Positions 22,478 through 33,992 of a DNA stretch of 64,000 bases are shown here, piece after piece; the stretch's first letter is position 1; every line of letters starts with the position of its first letter. The stretch spans positions 49,017,143-49,081,142 of the forward strand of contig OY757026.1 of the NCBI GenBank assembly GCA_963580285.1, in the 5' to 3' direction. A program made the position numbers and the translations under genes. Under the pieces are notes generated by a model that was given only the letters and a program-made list of their open reading frames with translations, was not told where the DNA came from and made no database searches. The stretch is from Lucinisca nassula (lineage: Eukaryota; Mollusca; Bivalvia; Lucinida; Lucinidae).

Positions 22478-24038
22478 ACAAGAGGGCCATGATGGCCCTG
22501 GATCGCTCACCTGATCCATAGAGTAACAAGTGGACCCCGGGAAGAGTCATTATTGACCCAAGGGTTATAATGTGCATGATGTTGAGGGAGGTATAAAAAG
22601 GTGAAGCTTCATACCAAATATCAACAAAGGCAATAATTTGAACAATCTTGGCAAAGGTCCACTAGATGAAGCTACACACCAAATACCAAAGACCTGAGCC
22701 TAGCGGTTTCAGAGAAGATTTTTTGTAAGATATTCCCTACATAAGCCTATAATTTAAACAAACTTGATAAAGGTCTACTAGATGAAGCTTCACACCAAAT
22801 ATCAAAGATCTGGGCCTTGCTGTTGCAGAGAAGAAGATTTTCAAAGATTATCTCCATATAAGTCTATGTAAAACCAAAGGGCCCCGGGCGGGGGCATTTG
22901 TGGCCAGGGGCTATAATTTGTTCAATCTTGGTAGCGGTCCACTAGATGAAGCTCCATACCAGATACCATGGCCTTGCAGTTTCAGAGAGAAGAGTTTTAA
23001 AGATTTCCCTATATAAGCCCATGTGAAACCAAAGAGCCCCAGGGCGGGGGCATTTTTGGCCCCACTACTATAATTTGAACAATCTTGGTAGGGGTCCCCT
23101 AGATGAAGCTTCATACCAAATATCAAAGACCTTGGCCATGAGGTTTCATAGAAGAAGATTTTTAAAGATTTTCCCTATATAAGCCTATGTGAAACCAAAA
23201 GGCCCCGGGGCAGGGGGAATTTTTGGCCCCAACACTATAATTTGAACATTCTTGGTAGGGGTCCACTAGATGGAAGCTTCATAACAAATAGGAAAGACCT
23301 GGGCCTAGCAGTTTCAGAGAAGAAGATTTTTAAAGATTTTCCCTATATAAGCCCATGTAAAACCAAAGAGCCCCGGGACGGGGGCATTTTTGGCCCCACT
23401 ACTATAATTTGAACAATCTTGGTAGGGGTCCACTAGATGAAGCTTCATACCAAATATCAAAGCCCTGGGCCTTGCAGTTTCAGAGTAGAAGGTTTTTAAA
23501 GATTTTCCCTATATAAGCCCATGTTAAACCAAAGGGCCCAGGGGCGGAGGCATTTTTGGCCCCAGCTTTATAATTTGAACAATCTTGGTAGGGGTCCACT
23601 AGATGAAACTTCATACCAAATATCAATGACCTGGGCCTTGCCGTTTCAGAGAAGATGATTTTTAAAGATTTTCCCTATATAAGCCCATGTAAAACCAAAG
23701 GGCCCCAGGGCGGGGGCATTTTTTGCCCCAGCACTATAATTTGAACAATCTTGGTAGGGGTCCACTAGATGAAGCTTCATACCAAATATTAAAGGCCTGC
23801 GCCTTGCGGTTTCAAAGAAGAAGATTTTTAAAGTTTTCGGTGAAAAAAATCTATTTTTGGCTCCTGTGACCTATATGTGCAACGGACCAGAACCAATTGA
23901 ACAACTTTGAAAGGGGTCCACCTAAGGATCATTCCTGTGAAGTTTGGTCAAAATCCGATCAGTGGTTTAGGAAAAGATGTCGTTTGAAGAAATTGTTTAC
24001 GCACAGATGACAGACAAAAAGTGATCCTAATATAAAAC
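22478..24038 (+). mobile_element. 166-bp-core cassette 5
   Basis: About 1.56 kb; same start and 3' block as cassettes 3 and 4. Several monomers carry small deletions near 22740-22990. Confidence 0.85.
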
Positions 24039-25744
24039 ACAAGAGGGCCATGATGGCCCTGGATCGCTCACCTGATCCATAGAGTAACAAGTGGGCCTCG
24101 GGGAGGGCCACTATTGACCCCAGGGCTATAATGTGCATAATGTTGAGGGACGTCTAAATAGGTGAAGCTTCATACCAAATATCAACAAAGGCCATAATTT
24201 GAACAATCTTGGCAAAGGTCCACTAGATAAAGCTACACAACAAATATCAAAGACCTGGGCCTTGTGGTTTCAGAGAAGAAGATTTTTTTAAGATATTCCC
24301 TACATAAGCCTATGTAAAACCAAATAGCCCCATGGTGGGGGCATTTTTGGCCTCAGGGCTATAATTTAAACAATCTTGAGAGAGGTCCACTAGATGAAGC
24401 TTCATACCAAATATCAAAGACCTGGGCCGTGCAGTTTCAGAGAAGAAGATTTTTAAAGGTTTCCCTATATAAGTCCAAGTAAAACCAAAGGGTCTTGGGG
24501 CAGGGGCATTTTTGGCCCCAGGGCTATAATTGAACAATCTTGATAGAGGTCCACAAGATGAAATTTCACAACAAATATCAAAGCCTTATGGTTTCACAGA
24601 AACTCAGGGCTACTATAATTTGAACAATCTTGGTAGAGGTCCAATAGATGAAGCTTCATACCAAATATCAAAGACCTAGGCCTTCTTGTTTCAACGCAGA
24701 TTTTTAAAGATTTTCCCTTTATAAGTCTATGTAAAACCAAAGGGCCCCGAAGCAGGAGCATTTTTGGCACCAGGGCTATAATTTGAACAATCTTGGTAGA
24801 GGTCCACAAGATGAAGCTTCATACCAAATATTAAAGACCTGGGCATTGCGGTTTCAGAGAAGAAGATTTTTTAAAGATTTTCCCTATATAAGCCCATGTA
24901 AAACCAAAGGGCCCCGGGGTATTGGCATTTTCGCCCCAGCACTATAATTTGAATAATCTTGGTAGGGGTCCACTAGATCAAGCTTCACAACAAATAGCAA
25001 ACACCTGGGCCTTGCGGTTTCAGAGAAGAAGATTTTTAGAGCATTTCCCTATATAAGCCCATGTAAAACCCAAGGGCCCCGGGGTGGGGGCATGTTTGGC
25101 CCCAGCACTATAATTTGAACAATCTTGGTAGGGGTCCACTAGATGAAGCTTCATACCAAATATCAAAGACCTGGGCCTTGCAGTTTTAGAGAAGAAGATT
25201 ATTAAAGATTTTCCCTATATAAGCCTATGTAAAACAAAAGGGCCCCGGAGCGGGGGCATTTTGGCACCAGCACTATTATTTGAACAATCTTGGCAGGGGT
25301 CCACTAGATGAAGCTTCATACCAAATATCAAAGACCTAGGCCTTGCGGTTTCAGAGAAGAAGATTTTTTTAAGATTTTCCCTATATAAGCCCATGCAAAA
25401 CCAAAGGGCCCCAGGGCGCGGACATTTTTGGGCCCAGCACTATAATTTGAACAATCTTGGTAGGGGTCCACTAGATGAAGCTTCATACCAAATATCAAAG
25501 ACCTGGGCCTTGTGGTTTCAGAGAAGAAGATTTTTTAAGTTTTTTGTGAAAAAAGTCTATTTTTGGCTCCTGTGACCTAGATGTGCAACAGACCGGAACC
25601 ATTTGAACAACTTTGAAAGAGGACTACCTAAGGATCATTCCTGTGAAGTTTGGTCAAAATCCGATCAGTGGTTTAGGAGGAGGTGTCGTTTGAAGAAATT
25701 GTTTACGCACGGATGACAGACAAAAAGTGATCCTAATATAAAAC
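24039..25744 (+). mobile_element. 166-bp-core cassette 6
   Basis: About 1.7 kb. Followed by a 37-bp truncated start (25745-25781), where the array ends in unrelated sequence. Confidence 0.85.
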
Positions 25745-25781
25745 ACAAGAGGGCCATGATGACCCTATATCGCTCACCTGT

Positions 25782-28700
25782 GTATCAGATAATCATTAGT
25801 GATATTTAGAAAAAAAGAACTGTACAGAAAGGCAAGACATGTTTGTTTACCTGATAGATATAAATGTCTTCATAGATCCAGGGTGGTCAATATACTTGTA
25901 CATCAGTTGAACCAGTTGAACCAGTTGAACTCTTCAGGATGAAATCTTGAAGGGCAAGATGTAGAGTATACACAAGACTTCTTGAATCCATGCAGTTAGT
26001 CTTTGTTCATGATGTAGTCATAATTTGACAAAGAAATCAATATTTGTAGCTATGATTTCCTTTCGACACAGTGGTTTTCAACAGTATTGCATGGGATGAC
26101 AAAATTTACATAAGAAACACTGATGATCTCAAATAGCTGCATCCATGTCAAAAAAGAGAGGCCAAAGTCTGCTTAGTTCTATCCAGACTGTATCTTTGAC
26201 TTTTACTCAGTCACACTGATGTATAAGGCCCATATTATAGATTAAGTTACCTTTATATCATAAACATCTTGGTTCTTACATCTATCTTAAACCCACAAAG
26301 AATTAATTCTGTTACAGTGGGCATAATTATAATAAGGCATAAACTAAGACACACAAACATATGTAGAATCTATGTTGTGATATGTGCCAAAAAGGCATCT
26401 TTAGGTGCACAAAATAAAGAACAGCTAAAAATAGTGTGAGTCATTTCTAAGCATAGAAAGCAGATGCATCACCTTATTCTCTTGATCACCAATAAATAAA
26501 TTCCTGACCTTGCAAGTATGTAGAAAATTGTTACTTAAATCTTTTTGAAGAAAATCTGTTTTAAGCCTTTTCAAGTAACAACAAAGGGGGTCTTTCATTT
26601 GTGCCCATGCATGTTTTTTCTTTAAACTTTGTATATTAATAACTCAGCATATACAACCTATAAAAATGTATTTAGTAAATTATATAAATCAAAGTAGGAC
26701 TCAGGAGGCCACTCTAACTGACTCCCTCCATGAGCTGGTGTCTGTCTCTAAATAAGTGCATCTTAAATCTTATGTTTTATTTCGTTTCAAGATCTGTGAA
26801 CTGGATTGAATGCAGAACTCCATAGGCATTCCTTTGATACTAAAAAACATTTTGAATTAATTACAGTTTACATTTTCTGATAAAATAATTATCAAAAATC
26901 TCATTTTTTAATTAAAATTTTAAAAAATTATCAAAATTCAATCCCTCAGATAAATATGTTATAGTCTTTGTCAAGATTTCATTTTGCTAGGAGAACTTGC
27001 CATATGTATCTTCTTTAGCTATGCCAAATTTCATGAAAATCCAAAACCGGTAACACTGTAGTTTTACACCTTTAATGGATGTAAGTCGTTTCTGCAAAAT
27101 TTACTTTTTTATTGAAATCATCCAAGAACCTTACAAAAAGGCAATTCGTAACACTTACGTAATAAAAATAAGATTATACAAATCAAAATGAATACATATT
27201 GAGCTGATCTAGCTTCGAAACTATTAAAATATCATGAATTTCTGATATTTTCCTTTCATTTATACACTATGATCTATCCAAAATAGTAGATAGTAAAACA
27301 CTAAATCAAAAGATATTCTAAACAACAAATTAGGCTTAACAACATATATTGCTTTTTTATTAGCAGCAAAATTATTGTGAACATGTGCAACTTTATTTAA
27401 TGACTTTGCATAAGTCATGCTACTCAAATAGGTGTAAGGCAAGGAGATCCATTATTTTCATTTCCATACCAAGCTGGTATGCAAGGACGCAATGATCAGT
27501 GGTTTAAAAACTATTAAAAATAGTTATGTTGATAAATTCATGGCTAGATTAAGCCTTAGATATACTCTGTCTTTATGAACGCTGGATTATTATCCTAACA
27601 AAAAAGTTACAGTAATTATTTGTTAGTATTTCCAAAAATCGAAATGTCACTGATATTGAGTTTCTGTTGCAAAAGATATCACTGATGGATGAGGCGTAGA
27701 ATATTTGGTGTAAACAAAGCTGTTCCATGACCTAGAGAAATTTTGCTATTAGACAGGGAGAGAAACAGTTTCCTTCCTTATAGTACACATACATAAATAT
27801 GTCTCTTTTCTGCATTGGTATTGTAATTGTTGACGTTTCTTTAGTGTCTTATTTTTTTCTATTTACTTTGTCGATATAGTGGTTAATTTATCGGAAGCAA
27901 GCTTTTAGTATTTTTTTTCTGGTTGTAAAACTTTCAACCACTTCTTGAATGTTTCTGCTGAATGTAAGTTCACTGTTTTTTTAAGCACTGTTCTTGCTTG
28001 CTTTTTGTTCATTAATGATTACCAGAACATTTCTGTGCAATGAATTTCTCAGCTTAGAAAAGGCATTGCAGTGTTTGGACAGAAAAAAGCATCACAATGT
28101 ATTTACTGAAAATAATTTAAAATCCTATAATTAATGTGATAACTACTCACAGATTGAATAATTATTATCAACAGTTTAAATGCTTCTTGATATCTTACAT
28201 AATGTGCTTTGTAATTACTGCAACAACTGCTGAGATAGGTAAATGAAGTGGAAGACCTATCCAAATATATAGACAACACAATCATGATCACATAAGTTTT
28301 GGAACACTGACAAATGTACGACCATATGAATTCTAAAAGCAAATTCAAATGGCTTTGGAATACAGCTTCAGGAAGCCGTTTGATTTTGTTCATAGGGGCT
28401 ATACAAAAAAGATAGATTGGCTAGTGCCTATGCAGATACAAATTCTGAAAACTTAATGTCCAGGAAAAGTAATCTCAAGTGTGGTTGATTTTCCATAGAG
28501 TAAACCTTTCTTTTTAAATGGACAGTTAGGGTTAAATAAACAAACAACAGTTTGACTTGAGAGTCATTTATCTCGAGTCAGATAACAAATCTCACAAAAT
28601 CTGAAGCAACATCTAAAGTGACTGGTATGTTGTTGATTTGAATGTTAAATCTAAACATCACCTTAGCACCATTACCAAATTAGACAAGAAAGACAGAAAG

Positions 28701-29820
28701 AAAACTGTGCACATGATTACATGGGTGCGTTTGATGACGTTTGTCATCAAAACCTTTGCGGTATAGTTCTGTAGACAAAATAGTTTGTTCCATAGGGGGC
28801 AAATTTACCGAAATGGATGTTTTGAAATAATACTTATTATTATGCTATGAACTACCTACGTAAACCATACTATACTAAAGCCATCCAAATTGAAAGCAAT
28901 AGTAAAGTATTATTAAACAGCATGACCAAAACATGATAATCATTTAATTTCACATTTTGCTGAATCAGGACTATCATTATTCAGTCTGTTAAAACACAAT
29001 GTTACCGGTCCTCAATTTCCATCAAAATTCATCAACATGTTCCTAAGATATGTGGGTTGTTTTTATGCTGAAATGGTGTCTTGACAAAAATTGGAACATG
29101 GTAAAAATGCATATAAAATTTTAATGAATACAAAAATAGGAGCTGAAATATGGGGACACCATCAAAGAAAACTGAATGCCCAGCCACTATTACTAGACAT
29201 ATGAGGTCATTCATAGCATCAACTAACTTACCAATTATGGCTTTAATTCATAAAACATAGCAGCATTAGATATAAGAAACTCTGAATACTGTAGATAAGT
29301 TTATATGAGAGTACTCTCTGTTGTGATAGAGACTTCATAAAATATGCAATAAATTTACTACGGAAATAAGATTTAAAAGTGAATGCATCGTAATTATAAT
29401 GGTTATACCCAAGGCAATTATTGTGCATAATTTCATCAAAATCCAAGCGTGGGCAGAAACCAATGCAAATTTCCTATACCTTGAAAGACCCCCTTTACAT
29501 GTAAAATTATTGTCAATGTTGCAAATAAGAAAATAATAAAATATTGACAAAATTCAAAATACTGCGATAAACCTTTCTCTAAGAACAACAGATTTACATG
29601 TCAAAACAGTGTTGCAAATAAGAATACAATATAGTATGTTATTTGGCAGAATTCAGAATATTGTGAACAAACGGCCCCAGGCCAAGTGTTCCCCCATCTC
29701 TGAAATGTCAGTATGTGGTGAATATGTCTTTAACATATGTCATAAGCCATGTTTAGGGAATTTAAAACCATTTCAACAGACTATTTCTTTTAAATTTTCC
29801 TAAAGTTGTAAGGAATAAAT
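25782..29820. other. 4-kb AT-rich non-coding stretch
   Basis: No gene supported. Minor items: a 9-bp triplication of CAGTTGAAC near 25905-25930, AT-rich runs near 26880-26940, and a weak reverse-transcriptase-like peptide at 27422-27451 (separate entry). Confidence 0.5.
27422..27451 (+). pseudogene. possible reverse-transcriptase motif relic (QGD box)
   Basis: The plus-strand frame reads TQIGVRQGDPLFSF. GVRQGDPL is typical of the conserved box next to the active site in LINE reverse transcriptases. The open stretch is only about 35 codons and no further RT motif is visible on either side, so this may be chance. Confidence 0.3.
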
Positions 29821-31010
29821 TTACAGAGAAAAAAGTGATCTCCAAAACTGTAAGACAAAGGACCAAAACCCCAGGAAAATTCAGTAATCAATTGAGCACA
29901 ACCGCAATAGAATATGATCATCTTCAGGTCATGGAAACAAAAAATGGCAAGTTTCATCCAAATCTGATGAAAACTGTAGGAGGAGTTGAGACAAGAACTT
30001 CTGTTGATAACATGGCTTAGACTGACAAAGTGCAATGATGCTGGTAAAAATCAATCAGGCACAACCTCCTTTAAATATGATCATTTTCAGGTCATAAGAA
30101 CAATAATTGAGAAGGTTCATCAAAATCTCTTGAAAAGTAGAAGTAAAACAAAGATCAGGAATTGATACAATTAACTTACTCCACCCATAAAAGACACCAA
30201 AGGGAAAGAAATACAAACATTAAGCGACCAGACCATAATGGAAACCTAAACAAAGGAAGGCCATAAGGACAGTTACTTTCCCACAAAATGGCCATATGGC
30301 CATCCAAAATTAAAAGACACAAGTGATACACACAGTAAGTAACAACCAACAACATAAATAAATCGCCACAGAAGAGCCGCCTTGGAACGGTCAGTGGAAG
30401 ATTTCCACTGGGGGGCTTAAATCGATTTTACATGGCCACAATCCTCGCCCTTACTTCCGTCGCGATTTAGACAAATAATTTGTTCAGGCGGATGAAGGCC
30501 TCCTAACTCATCAGTGCAACATCTCCGTGAACACAAAAATCAAAGAACCACAGAGGTGAGACAACGGTGAGGACTCGACAGCAAGAAACCACTGAAATGC
30601 TGGAGCAAAAGAAAACCAACAGTTAGACTCTGATGAGCCCGACCAGAGACAGAGCATCAGGCAAAAACCATCATTATCTCTCTAATTCTCAATAAGCCTT
30701 TACGTTGGAGCCGTCATAGAATCTGAGGCCTGACCCTGGGAGGAGCTGCGGAGACAAAAACTTCTGTTGATAAAATTGCTAAAACTGACAAAGGGCAATA
30801 ACTCTGGTAAAAATCAGTCTAGCATGACCCATTAAAATATGATCATCTTCAGGACATATGAACAATAACTGGAAAGTTTCATCAAAATCCCTTGAAAATG
30901 TAGGAGTGGCAGACAGACCGACTGATGGATGGACGGTGGATGGATGGACGAAAACCGTTACTATAGTCCCCCTCGACTAACGTCTGGGGAAAAATGGACA
31001 GAATGTACTT
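29821..31010 (+). mobile_element. hairpin-ended tandem-core element, family H (~165-bp unit)
   Basis: Three units are recognisable by AATATGATCATCTTCAGG-type blocks at 29911, 30074 and 30835. The 3' end has a GGATGGACGGTGGATGGATG tract and then ACTATAGTCCCCCTCGAC / GTCTGGGG as a terminal stem. The third unit is displaced by a ~600-bp insertion (30141-30739). Left boundary uncertain. Confidence 0.7.
30141..30739 (-). repeat. ~600-bp dispersed repeat, copy 1 (inserted in family H)
   Basis: The reverse complement matches 40325-40855 and 41165-41690. Shared blocks are TTGGTTTTCTTTTGCTCCAG, ATGTAAAATCGATTTAAGCC, CACTGACCGTTCCAAGGCGG, GTGGGAAAGTAACTGTCCTT and CCTGATCTTTGTTTTACT. The flanking unit of family H reads GTAG|GAGGAG when the insert is removed, so the position of insertion is clear to within about 10 bp. 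Class unknown; no long ORF. Confidence 0.8.
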
Positions 31011-31189
31011 TGTAAGTCAATTCTTCCCCTGACAAAGTGTCTGGTCAGATGTTTAATATGAAGGTAGCAAATGTTTGGAGATAAGTAAAGAATTAATATT
31101 TTTTAATTATTCTGCAATACATCTAAGAACTAAGATAATAACACCCTTGCAACATAATGCATTTTTTGAATCTTCAAAATAGCTGCTTA

Positions 31190-31411
31190 TTTTATGAAAA
31201 TCCATGATATTTTCCTTATTTATACTGCAAACACAGGTGGCGGGTGCTAGTTAGAACCGCCTCATTGAGGCAGTTCTAATGAGTACCCACAACCTATCTA
31301 TTGGAGCAGAAATAAGAAAAATAATGTATACCCCTATAAACCCCAGATTTCTCAATATAAAGTGGGGTTTAAGGGGGTGTTTATTTCACGGGCTTGTTCA
31401 TGTGATGTGAA
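31190..31411 (-). mobile_element. palindromic MITE family A, copy A8 (partial)
   Basis: One half of the left side is missing. The palindrome core GTTAGAACCGCCTCATTGAG with its partner, the AACCCC/GGGGTT stem and the right end GGGCTTGTTCATGTGATG are present. Confidence 0.75.
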
Positions 31412-31847
31412 TCCAGTTGAAGAGTATAATTAATATTAACCAAAGGTACATCAACAGCATCCATGTAATATGACATCATGAAAATATACATACATACAAG
31501 TCAATCTTTGAAACCTCCACTGTATCAACAGACTATCAGATGCTTTATAATCTTCAAAATTTTTATGCCAACAGAAAATGTAGTTTCATCTTGTGCACAT
31601 AAATTCTAAGAAAAAAGGTTGAAATCATACTTAAAAATATTTTTTAATCTACTATAAAACTGGAAAACCAAATAAAATATTAAATATTATTAAGGTCCTT
31701 TAAGATTAAACTTTTATTTTTCCATGTTGTTTTTTCGAGATGTCCTATTTCTCACTTCTGACTGGAAAAAGAGGACCTATTCCATTAGAATAATGCATCC
31801 ATATATGTAATGCTTTCAGTCATGATAGAAAAAATAGCATTTTTGAA
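31412..31847. other. no recognised feature
   Basis: AT-rich sequence between two A-family MITE remnants. Confidence 0.45.
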
Positions 31848-32035
31848 TGAAAATTTATATATTTTTCTTATTTCAGCTTCAAACATAGATCATTTAGAGA
31901 AACACCTCACTGTCTATGTTTCGAGTAAGAAAATGGTAAAAATATGTATAGAAAATAAAGAATAGCCCTGTAAACTCCACCCTTCTCTATATAAGGAGTT
32001 TTACAGGGGTGCTCATTTCCTGATATCTGTAAGTG
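31848..32035 (-). mobile_element. palindromic MITE family A, copy A9 (strongly decayed)
   Basis: TTTTTCTTATTTCAGCTTCA, a shrunken palindrome (ACATAGATCATT / CTGTCTATGTTT) and a CTCCACCCTT / AAGGAGTTTTAC stem remain. Confidence 0.55.
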
Positions 32036-32290
32036 GTGGCCACCCAAATCTTGCCAAACCACCAGCAATATCTACCTTTAAAAAGGTAAATACAGCATTT
32101 TATGTGGTGGGTGAGTGCACTGAAAAGAAGCATAAAAATACCTGACACAATTTCCAAGTTGTTATGCAAAAAGTGTGGTACTTATGATCTGACCAATAGA
32201 TTCCTCTGTTCCAATTTCACCAGAAAAAGTAACCTTAATTTGAGAGACTGGTTTTATATATTTAACATTATGCAGGTGAAAAGTCTTCAA

Positions 32291-33964
32291 CTATGTGGAT
32301 TTCATGTGCAAAAAGACTATTTTGTGATCTGACCAGTATGTTTCACATGTTCCAACTGCACCATCAACATATGAAAAATCAACATTAGAAAATACCAAAT
32401 CAAGCGTTGTCAAATGATCTGTGGTACATTCTTTTATAAGCATTTTGCATGAAAACTTATCACTTAATTTCTTAACAATGCTATGTTTCAGCAAAACATT
32501 AATATTGAAATCTCCAATTATCATCAATGGCTTTGATGGGGTCAAATATGGAATAAGTTCTTTGTTCAGACAAGAAAGAAGATTACTGTCAGACATTTGA
32601 GGTGACTTATACAAAAATACGATCTGACTTTCAATCGAGACATGCCTGGCAGTTATCATAATAAATTCTAATGTATCTGAACTATACTTTCTCTTCTGTA
32701 TAATAATGATATCATCTTTGACATAAACTGCTAATCCATGAGGAGGTCTTTTGCAAGTACTGTATCCAATTTGGTCATTTCTTGTCAAACAATAGCCTTC
32801 TATTACATAATCACTATCATTATCAGGTTGATGTAGTCGTGTTTCTGCTAATCCAAATATGTGCGTTGACAACAGATTTTTGTCATGTCTAACATCATCA
32901 AAATGAAGATTCAAGGATCTACAATTATTGAAAGCAACTTTGAAATGCGAAACTGGATCTATCAATTCTAAAGATGTATCACACAGCTGAAGCATTGCTG
33001 TTTCATGCAATCGCTGCATTTCTGTCTTAACCTGATCATCAACTTGTAATGCTTTCTCATTGAAGTTAAGGATCTGAAGCTTCTCAATTGACCTTACCCT
33101 GCTGAGTGCTACATAGTGTAAATGTGGAACTTTGCGGGTTTTACGTTGTGATAAGTCAATAACAACTCTTTCAAGGGTACTACCTTGTGCTCTATGTACT
33201 GAACGCCCTGCAGAAGGTTGCAAAGGGAATTGAACTCTCTGAAAGGTCTTTCTGTTGTAAGTAAATGACCTGTTGACATCAAAAATTGGTGTCCAATTTT
33301 CATCAATATTGCTATGATACAGTCCCCTGTTTTTGTATTTGATTCTTGTTTCCATTCCTGATTTTTTGTCATCAAACTGGACCCTAATTATGCTTGGACG
33401 TCGTGTGGTTTGTAGTTTATATTCAATAAACTTAACTACACATGATGCTCCATTTGCTAGTCCATCTTCTGTTTTTATGTTTATTGTTAAATCATAAATC
33501 ATGTCAACAACAACTGTTAACGAGCAATGTAAATTTGCTGTTTGGTTTGAATCTGTTACATTCTTTAGATTCTTGAGTGCACAGTCTATCTTTTCTTTAG
33601 ATAACTTAGGTGAGACATATGTATCCATGCATGGTATTTCAACCTTTTCTGTTGCCATATTTCTTATAATTTCATCATTAAAAACATGCATGAAATAGTT
33701 TTCTGCAAAGAGGTGAGGCGCATTTTTCTGATACTCAGTATCTTTTTTAGTTACTTCACATTGCTTAAACCTATTCTTGTCTTCAGCAGTCAAGGCATTG
33801 ATCCTTAATCTATTTAACAATTCTGCAAATTCAAGGTCATCTTTTTGTCTCATAATTTCTGTTAGTTCAAACATGGTAAATAAGTCTTTCCAGAGATTTT
33901 GTGATAAAGCAGCTGCATCATGTTTCATGTCATTAAATATCCAATCACCACTCACTGGTTTCAA
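32291..33964 (-). CDS. Helentron protein segment 5: helicase C-terminal half and AP-like endonuclease
   Basis: 557 codons; the ATG at 33964 lies just after helicase motif III and is not a true start. Residues 255-271 (SVHRAQGSTLERVVIDL) and 284-292 (YVALSRVRS) are the late PIF1 motifs. Residues about 340-555 are an endonuclease/exonuclease/phosphatase fold: NNCRSL 346-351, AETRL with Glu374, YKSP 452-455, GDFNIN with Asp485 and Asn487, LDLVFSN, and SDHK with Asp546 and His547. All usual catalytic positions appear intact. In the family this domain resembles CR1/L2-type LINE endonucleases and marks Helentrons. The protein ends naturally at 32291. Confidence 0.92.
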   Translation of the reverse strand: MKPVSGDWIFNDMKHDAAALSQNLWKDLFTMFELTEIMRQKDDLEFAELLNRLRINALTAEDKNRFKQCEVTKKDTEYQKNAPHLFAENYFMHVFNDEIIRNMATEKVEIPCMDTYVSPKLSKEKIDCALKNLKNVTDSNQTANLHCSLTVVVDMIYDLTINIKTEDGLANGASCVVKFIEYKLQTTRRPSIIRVQFDDKKSGMETRIKYKNRGLYHSNIDENWTPIFDVNRSFTYNRKTFQRVQFPLQPSAGRSVHRAQGSTLERVVIDLSQRKTRKVPHLHYVALSRVRSIEKLQILNFNEKALQVDDQVKTEMQRLHETAMLQLCDTSLELIDPVSHFKVAFNNCRSLNLHFDDVRHDKNLLSTHIFGLAETRLHQPDNDSDYVIEGYCLTRNDQIGYSTCKRPPHGLAVYVKDDIIIIQKRKYSSDTLEFIMITARHVSIESQIVFLYKSPQMSDSNLLSCLNKELIPYLTPSKPLMIIGDFNINVLLKHSIVKKLSDKFSCKMLIKECTTDHLTTLDLVFSNVDFSYVDGAVGTCETYWSDHKIVFLHMKST

Positions 33965-33992
33965 CTGATAAAGATCACCAACAGCAATAATG

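Larger units (their letters stand above)
14657..25781 (+). repeat. head-to-tail array of six ~166-bp-core elements (pearl/HINE-like)
   Basis: The core monomer is about 166 bp. Landmarks in order: CTATAATTTGAACAATCTTG, TCCACTAGATGAAGCTTCAT, CAAATATCAAAGACCTGGGC, TTTCAGAGAAGAAGATTTTT, CCCTATATAAGCCCATGTAA, GGGCCCCGGGGCGGGGGCAT. Monomers are grouped in six cassettes. Each starts ACAAGAGGGCCATGATGGCC and ends with a non-repeated block (TTTTTGGCTCCTGTGACCTA to CAAAAAGTGATCC). A truncated seventh start is at 25745-25781. The form of 5' palindrome, tandem core, unique 3' block and terminal hairpin is known from bivalve pearl elements and Helentron-associated elements; assignment here is by architecture, not by database match. 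Not protein coding. Confidence 0.9.

Noticed and set aside
15036..25575. Many 60-110-codon open frames in the 166-bp array
   Set aside because: They recur in register with the monomer and read the repeat; no protein motif.
25782..29820. Host gene with introns in the long repeat-poor stretch
   Set aside because: No open frame over ~96 codons, no splice-bounded conserved peptide recognised; only one weak RT-like peptide.
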